Shown here: piece after piece, positions 6,253 to 8,764 of the stretch | Layout: each line of letters begins with the position of its first letter | How positions within the stretch are numbered: the first letter of the stretch is position 1 | Source: Pseudomonadota bacterium | Lineage (GTDB): Bacteria > Pseudomonadota > Alphaproteobacteria > UBA9655 | Direction of reading: 5' to 3' | Length of the DNA: 8,764 nt | Assembly: GCA_021809225.1 (NCBI GenBank) | Contig: JAKBAL010000061.1 | Location: 1 to 8,764 of the forward strand | Made by a program: the position numbers and the translations under genes | Notes under the pieces: model-generated | Databases searched by the model: none | Told to the model about the DNA's origin: nothing | What the model saw: only the letters and a program-made list of their open reading frames with translations

Positions 6253-7322
6253 TCTGCCTCTTCTTGCCCTTCAGTCTCATTAACAATCGTAACTTCTTCT
6301 CCATCATGTACTTTGAATTGACCCGCAGTGATCACCCAATCACCTGCTTTGACGCCATGACTAATTTCGACTTCATTCCCTTCTCTCATTCCTGTACTTA
6401 CTACCGATTTAAAAGCTGTATTATCCACGACAAGCATGACAGACTCTTCATCACCCTCTCGCTCAACAGCTATTTCCGGTATTAAAACAGCATCTTCAAT
6501 TCTCCCTGCCAAAACCGTAACACGGGCAAACTCTCCCGGACGATAAGCCAACTCTTTATTTGGCATTTGAGCACGAATAATTACAGTCCTTGTGGCCTCA
6601 TCAATTTTGGGATCGATAGCTTTAACCACTGCTGGCACGGGCAAGGGATCAAAATCCTCAATCGTTACATCAACCTCATCCTTTGGATGCACAAAGGGCA
6701 AATAAGACTCTGGAATGTGGAAATCCACATTAATGGGATCTAAATCTACAATGTTTACAAGTTCAACAGACTCTGAAACAAAAGCACCTACACTTACAGT
6801 ACTTAATCCCATAACACCATCAAACGGCGCTTTTATGACTGTATTATCAAGACGGATTTTTGCTTCTGCTAAAACAGCTTCGGCGACTTGAACCTCAGCC
6901 AATGTTCTATCTCGCTGCTGGAGAGTCCCGAATTTTTTCTCCAAAAGTTTAATTGCTCGACTGTGTTCTTCTTTGTTTAAGGCAAGGTGTGCTTCAGCTT
7001 CTTTAACTTTTGCTACATAAATTGCATCGTCAATCTTATAAAGAGGATCTCCTGCTTTCACATTTTCTCCATCTTGGAAAAATATTTTTACAATCTTTCC
7101 GCTAACCTCTGGACGTAAAAGAACCGATTGGATGGCAGAAAGGCTTCCAACTGTCGTAATACGCCTTAGAATAGAACCACTTTTAGCTCTAACCGCTTCA
7201 ACAAGTTTAGGTTCTTTGATTACACTATCAGGTAAGACCTTTTCCTTTTTTAGCCAAAGGACAATGCCAAGACCTATTGCACATATGATGATCGCGATTA
7301 TAATTTTTGTATACGTTCTCAT
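6249..7322 (-). CDS. periplasmic adaptor (membrane fusion protein) of the RND efflux pump
   Basis: A 357-aa adaptor that bridges the RND pump to an outer-membrane channel. An N-terminal hydrophobic segment (about residues 7-24, after MRTYTK) anchors it; there is no Cys at a lipobox position, so a membrane-spanning rather than lipidated anchor is likely. The first lipoyl half-motif is at 71-98 (PEVSGKI ... GDPLYKID) and the second at 163-182 (IKAPFDGVMG). Between them is a short alpha-helical hairpin of about 55 residues (102-158), rich in Ala, Glu and Lys. A beta-barrel domain follows (about 195-270, including RPGEFARV) and then a membrane-proximal domain (about 275-345). The tail is acidic. 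First gene of a two-gene operon, overlapping the permease by 4 nt. The start has a weak AGAGA Shine-Dalgarno (7335-7331), 8 nt away. Confidence 0.94.
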   Translation of the reverse strand: MRTYTKIIIAIIICAIGLGIVLWLKKEKVLPDSVIKEPKLVEAVRAKSGSILRRITTVGSLSAIQSVLLRPEVSGKIVKIFFQDGENVKAGDPLYKIDDAIYVAKVKEAEAHLALNKEEHSRAIKLLEKKFGTLQQRDRTLAEVQVAEAVLAEAKIRLDNTVIKAPFDGVMGLSTVSVGAFVSESVELVNIVDLDPINVDFHIPESYLPFVHPKDEVDVTIEDFDPLPVPAVVKAIDPKIDEATRTVIIRAQMPNKELAYRPGEFARVTVLAGRIEDAVLIPEIAVEREGDEESVMLVVDNTAFKSVVSTGMREGNEVEISHGVKAGDWVITAGQFKVHDGEEVTIVNETEGQEEAE

Positions 7323-7369
7323 TTGGTATATCTCTGTCTAAAATAAGCTTAAAATTTTAATATATATGT

Positions 7370-7405
7370 TTTATATTCATACCCTACCAGATAAGACCTT
7401 AACAA
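7370..7405 (-). promoter_or_regulatory. tentative promoter for the efflux operon
   Basis: On the reverse strand TTGTTA (7405-7400) is followed after 18 nt by TATGAA (7381-7376) and then TATAAA (7375-7370). This is the best sigma70-like pair in the 112-nt divergent spacer, with a sub-optimal -10. No clear regulator operator was recognised; the only nearby palindrome, TTAAAATTTTAA (7349-7360), consists solely of A and T. Confidence 0.25.
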
Positions 7406-7434
7406 GATGCTAAAATATTACAAGGATACAAAAA

Positions 7435-8070
7435 ATGCATATGAACTCTTCTCTCCGTCTTGCTGAACTTCTTACCTCTCGTATTTGCCATGATCTCGTT
7501 ACACCTGTTGGAGCTATTAATACAGGTTTAGAACTTTTTCAAGAAACGCCTCCTGATCACTTGATGGAATCCGAAGAAATTTTAAGTTTAATTCTTCATA
7601 GTGCTCAAGCCGCTTCTGCGCGTCTTCGCTTTTTTAGAATTGCCTTCGGAAGCAATGGGGGGATGTTTTCTCTTGGAGAAGCCCAAAAGTTTATTGATGA
7701 TTATTTTGTCCGGAGTAAGATGGTGTTCAATTGGCAAGACTCATTTCAAAAGGATTTAGCCATTGAAGGGTGGGGACGTCTTCTGCTTAACACTGTTTTA
7801 TGGATGAGTGAATGTGCTCCCAGGGGAGGAATCTTACATATTGCAACTCCCACAGAAGATCAGCCTTCTCTTTCTCTTTGTCTAAAAGCCACTTCGATCA
7901 TCCTTCATCAAGGGACTATTGAGGCCCTAGAGGGTAATGCTTCTCTTCAAGAACTAACGCCCCGCTCTGTTCCTTGTTATTTAATCCATTGTCTTGTTAA
8001 AGAACACAATAGAAAAATAATTCTTCAACAAAAATCTTCACCCTCGGAACTTTTTTTGGAAATAAAATAA
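7435..8070 (+). CDS. chpT: ChpT-type histidine phosphotransferase
   Basis: A 211-aa cytoplasmic protein. Residues about 6-85 form a DHp-like helical hairpin with the motif SRICHDLVTPVGAINTGLEL, beginning at Ser15; His19 is the predicted phospho-acceptor, followed by Asp20. A second conserved block, HSAQAASARLRFFRIAFG (from about residue 55), is the other family hallmark. The remainder (about 95-211) fits the degenerate, non-ATP-binding CA-like domain. In Caulobacter, ChpT passes phosphate from the hybrid kinase CckA to CtrA and CpdR, controlling the cell cycle; the family is alphaproteobacterial. Two ATGs lie six nt apart (7435 and 7441); the AAGGA at 7422-7426 is 8 nt from the first, which is therefore preferred. 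It is divergent from the efflux operon with a 112-nt spacer; a functional link to efflux is not implied. No partner genes are in the window. Confidence 0.92.
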   Translation: MHMNSSLRLAELLTSRICHDLVTPVGAINTGLELFQETPPDHLMESEEILSLILHSAQAASARLRFFRIAFGSNGGMFSLGEAQKFIDDYFVRSKMVFNWQDSFQKDLAIEGWGRLLLNTVLWMSECAPRGGILHIATPTEDQPSLSLCLKATSIILHQGTIEALEGNASLQELTPRSVPCYLIHCLVKEHNRKIILQQKSSPSELFLEIK

Positions 8071-8225
8071 AGGAGAAAAAAATCTGTAGTTATTCTTAAA
8101 CGAATAAAAAAAACTTTAAAATTTTGCAATGAATGTATTTAAAACTTTCATTTTTAACTGCCTTCTTCGCGAGAATAACCATGAATTTAAAAATAAGCCA
8201 TTGTATTGTATATAATTAATAAAAA
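8071..8225. other. A/T-rich convergent spacer between chpT and the ABC gene
   Basis: A 155-nt spacer with no supported gene. TTATTC (8090-8095) and GAATAA (8102-8107) can pair across 6 nt and are flanked by A8 on the right, which would precede rather than follow the stem for leftward transcripts, so it does not fit a standard terminator on either strand. A small imperfect dyad TTCT-T-CGCG-AGAA lies at 8163-8175. Confidence 0.35.
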
Positions 8226-8764
8226 TTAAATTTCCTGTATTTCCCATAATTTCTTATATAGGCTATCTTTACTATGAATTAATTTATCGTGAGTTCCTTC
8301 TTCAATAATTATTCCTTTATTCAGTACAATAATCCGATCCATATGCTTTAATGTCGATAAGCGATGAGCGATAGCAATTACTGTTTTCCTTTTATCTTCA
8401 ATAAGAAAATTAAGGCTGTCCTGAATAAATTGTTCTGTTTGACTATCAAGAGAAGAAGTGGCTTCATCAAGAATAAGGATCGGTGCATCTTTCAAGATCG
8501 CTCTAGCGATGGCTACTCTTTGTCTTTGCCCTCCGGATAATTTTATGCCTCTCTCCCCTACATAAGAATGATATTGCTCGGGCAATGTAATGATAAATTC
8601 ATGAAGATGGGCGCGTCTACTGGCTTCAATGACTTCTTCATCCGTTGCTGATGGCTTGCCATATCTGATATTTTCCATCAAAGTTCTGTGAAATAACAAA
8701 GTATCCTGTGGGATAACAGCAATATTTTCCCTCAACGAATCCTGAGTCACGTCAGTAATATCTT
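8226..8764 (-). CDS. ABC exporter, C-terminal ATPase domain (3' part only)
   Basis: The reverse strand is open from the right edge to a TAA at 8228-8226, giving about 178 residues of an ATP-binding domain. Visible in order: Q-loop VIPQDT (Gln near 8708), signature LSGGQRQRVAIARA (from 8540), Walker B ILILDEATSSLD (from 8480) with catalytic Glu and D-loop, and the H-loop in IAIAHRLST (His at 8366-8364). The Walker A motif and any fused membrane domain are beyond the edge. The sequence before the signature (ENIRYGKPSATDEEV, LPEQYHSYVGERG) and the C-terminal LWEIQEI are those of ABCB-type half-transporters that fuse a permease to the ATPase and export lipids or drugs. A GTG at 8750 is not the true start, because the frame continues upstream (DITDVTQDSL) with typical domain sequence. 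Substrate unknown. Confidence 0.93.
   Translation of the reverse strand, partial: DITDVTQDSLRENIAVIPQDTLLFHRTLMENIRYGKPSATDEEVIEASRRAHLHEFIITLPEQYHSYVGERGIKLSGGQRQRVAIARAILKDAPILILDEATSSLDSQTEQFIQDSLNFLIEDKRKTVIAIAHRLSTLKHMDRIIVLNKGIIIEEGTHDKLIHSKDSLYKKLWEIQEI

Noticed and set aside
7132..7341. A 69-codon forward frame overlapping the start of the adaptor gene.
   Set aside because: It is the complement of the adaptor's N-terminus, including its membrane anchor, which is why it looks hydrophobic.
7349..7360. TTAAAATTTTAA palindrome upstream of the adaptor gene as an operator.
   Set aside because: It contains only A and T in a very A/T-rich spacer, so such a palindrome is expected by chance.
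8748..8750. GTG as the start of a free-standing 174-aa ATPase.
   Set aside because: The reading frame continues to the edge with ABC-domain sequence (DITD) and the Walker A motif must lie upstream.

Overview
The window looks like chromosome of an AT-rich alphaproteobacterium. Three genes point there: a class I lysyl-tRNA synthetase, a DUF4167 protein and a ChpT-type histidine phosphotransferase. Low G+C (roughly 40% by eye), many A/T-rich spacers and what looks like a decayed transposase fragment would fit an intracellular or host-associated lineage such as Holosporales-like bacteria. That lineage assignment is inference and no 16S or other marker is present to confirm it.

Layout. Positions 1-210 (-) hold the 5' end of a class I glutamine amidotransferase-like (peptidase C26, PuuD-type) gene that runs off the left edge. 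A 98-nt divergent spacer separates it from lysK (309-1874, +). Thirteen nt later comes a DUF983 zinc-ribbon membrane protein (1888-2247, +), probably in the same transcription unit. A 273-nt spacer with two small hairpins and then two near-perfect or perfect palindromes leads to a DUF4167 gene (2521-2859, +). The 291-nt gap after it contains a short frame resembling the C-terminus of an IS630-type transposase.

Positions 3151-7322 (-) are a two-gene efflux operon: periplasmic adaptor (MFP) first, then an RND/HAE1 inner-membrane pump, joined by an ATGA overlap. No outer-membrane channel or dedicated regulator is beside them. Divergent from the adaptor is chpT (7435-8070, +), the phosphotransferase that in Caulobacter links CckA to CtrA and CpdR. 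After a 155-nt A/T-rich convergent spacer comes the 3' end of an ABC exporter with its ATPase domain (8226-8764, -), running off the right edge.

The genes are mainly housekeeping and envelope functions, and I see no evidence of a new defence, mobile or biosynthetic system. The parts most worth a second look are non-coding: a leader before lysK in which the ribosome binding site can pair with an upstream segment that can itself pair elsewhere, the paired palindromes before DUF4167, and the transposase-like remnant.
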